Assembly: GCA_038230775.1 (NCBI GenBank)
Contig: JBBRMQ010000027.1
Location: 1-26,124 of the forward strand
Direction of reading: 5' to 3'
DNA from: JBBRMQ01 sp038230775
GTDB taxonomy: Bacteria > Acidobacteriota > Thermoanaerobaculia > Gp7-AA8
DNA length: 26,124 nt
Part shown: piece by piece, positions 25,421 through 26,124 of the stretch
How positions within the stretch are numbered: the stretch's first letter is position 1
Layout: each line of letters starts with the position of its first letter
Notes under the pieces: generated by a model
What the model saw: the letters and a program-made list of their open reading frames with translations, nothing else
Told to the model about the DNA's origin: nothing
Databases searched by the model: none
Position numbers and translations under genes: made by a program

Positions 25421-26124
25421 TAGATCGCCTCCGCAAGCGAGTCGCGCAGACGCTCGAACACGGTGAAGCCCGTCGCGATCGAGATGAAGGCATAGGCAAT
25501 CATCAGCGCCGTGTCCGCGAGGCCCGGCAAGTGACCGAAGAACAGGATGTCCTGGTACGACACCACGAAAGGCGTCATCGGATTGAGCCGCAGCAGCGCA
25601 CGGAGCGGGCGATTCGAGATGTTGTCGATGAGATAGATGATCGGCGTGATGAAGAAGCCGAGCTGCATCAGGTTGGCGATGATGTCGCGCAGATCGCGGA
25701 AGAGCACCGAGATGGAGGCGATGCTCATCGCCATGCCGGCCACGAAGATCGTCTGCAGAAGCACGAGAACCGGGAGCAGCGCGATCGTGGCGTGCATGTG
25801 AACGTCGGACATCAGCGCGAATGCAACCGTCGCGATGAGAAGAATCGGCAGCGCAAGCAGAAAATGCACGAGGTGCGACATCACGACCACAAGCGGCAGC
25901 GCCTCGGCGGGAAACATCACCTTCTTGATCAGGCTCGCATTGCTGGAGATCGACGTCGTCGACTCGAGAAGCGCCGCCGAGAAGAACGTCCACGGCAGGA
26001 TCCCCGCGAAAAGAAAGAGCGGATACGGCTTCACGACGTTCGACGGAAAGAAGACCGTGAACACGAGCGTGTAGACACCGAGGAGAAGGAGCGGATTGGC
26101 CAGCGACCAGAAGAAGCCGAGGAC
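25420..26124 (-). CDS. wzm: Polysaccharide ABC exporter permease (Wzm type), 5' end cut off
   Basis: 235 codons are present; the gene continues beyond the right edge, because the frame is still open with VLGFFWSLANPLLLLGVYTLVF, a typical early segment of ABC-2 permeases. Six hydrophobic segments are expected in the whole protein and most are visible here. Family landmarks include PWTFFSAALLESTTSISSNASLIKKVMFPAEALP, the FRDLRDIIANLMQLGFFITPIIY segment, and LNPMTPFVVSYQDILF. It forms the membrane channel with the Wzt ATPase and moves lipid-linked glycans across the inner membrane. An internal GTG at 26064 is not the start. It overlaps the ATPase gene by one nucleotide. Confidence 0.9.
   Translation of the reverse strand, partial: VLGFFWSLANPLLLLGVYTLVFTVFFPSNVVKPYPLFLFAGILPWTFFSAALLESTTSISSNASLIKKVMFPAEALPLVVVMSHLVHFLLALPILLIATVAFALMSDVHMHATIALLPVLVLLQTIFVAGMAMSIASISVLFRDLRDIIANLMQLGFFITPIIYLIDNISNRPLRALLRLNPMTPFVVSYQDILFFGHLPGLADTALMIAYAFISIATGFTVFERLRDSLAEAI
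25428..25432 (-). promoter_or_regulatory. Shine-Dalgarno that fixes the wzt start
   Basis: GGAGG on the minus strand, 7 nt before GTG 25420, lies inside the last codons of the permease gene. It supports coupled translation of wzm and wzt. Confidence 0.75.

Noticed and set aside
24095..25993. Longer form of the exporter ATPase starting at 25993
   Set aside because: The extra part reads through the permease gene in another frame. The Shine-Dalgarno at 25428-25432 and GTG 25420 mark the true start.

Overview
The window is 26 kb of gene-dense, GC-rich bacterial chromosome. It is most likely from an Acidobacteriota-type soil or environmental bacterium. The reasons are a von Willebrand A protein of the VWFA-related type abundant in that phylum, strong G/C bias at third codon positions, short intergenic palindromic repeats, and a Wzm/Wzt plus glycosyltransferase surface-polysaccharide set. 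This assignment is an inference and no rRNA marker is present. I see no tRNA, rRNA, CRISPR array, transposase or phage gene. No stretch longer than about 300 bases lacks a gene.

Layout. Positions 1-233 hold two copies of a palindromic repeat. A secreted hypothetical protein and CutA (234-1114) form a two-gene unit that converges on, and overlaps by 98 bp, a YfhO-type membrane protein on the minus strand (1017-3368). UvrA (3427-6261) diverges from it. A three-TM hypothetical protein (6376-6990) follows. Then comes a tightly overlapped trio (7036-10543): a secreted hypothetical, a membrane protein with a spermidine-synthase-like domain, and an orphan 213-aa protein. A split bacterial end-joining module (10648-12635) has separate LigD-type polymerase and ligase genes and runs into a secreted VWFA protein (to 13975). 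A third palindrome copy separates this from a membrane-anchored M15 peptidase (14062-15222) and a small two-TM protein (15233-15637).

The minus-strand block 15606-22242 reads, in transcription order: Lhr helicase, Nei-type DNA glycosylase, a 19-bp perfect inverted repeat, a small winged-helix-like protein, a Lys/Val/Ala repeat protein resembling histone H1 tails, and a Doc-family protein with a degraded active-site motif. An MBL-fold hydrolase (22304-23068) diverges from lhr. A family-2 glycosyltransferase follows (23170-24000). Convergent to it are the ATPase (Wzt) and permease (Wzm, cut by the right edge) of a polysaccharide exporter.

Three themes link the genes: DNA repair (uvrA, LigD-type polymerase and ligase, lhr-nei), envelope and surface polysaccharide (YfhO protein, glycosyltransferase, Wzm/Wzt, M15 peptidase), and secreted proteins of unknown role. 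Two genome-wide signals stand out by eye. First, the rare TTA codon occurs almost only as TTA-GGC, inside GTTAGGC. Second, first genes of transcription units carry a -10-like TANNNT box 6-9 nt before the start codon and no Shine-Dalgarno sequence, which points to leaderless mRNAs. Genes inside operons often show clear GGAGG-type sites.
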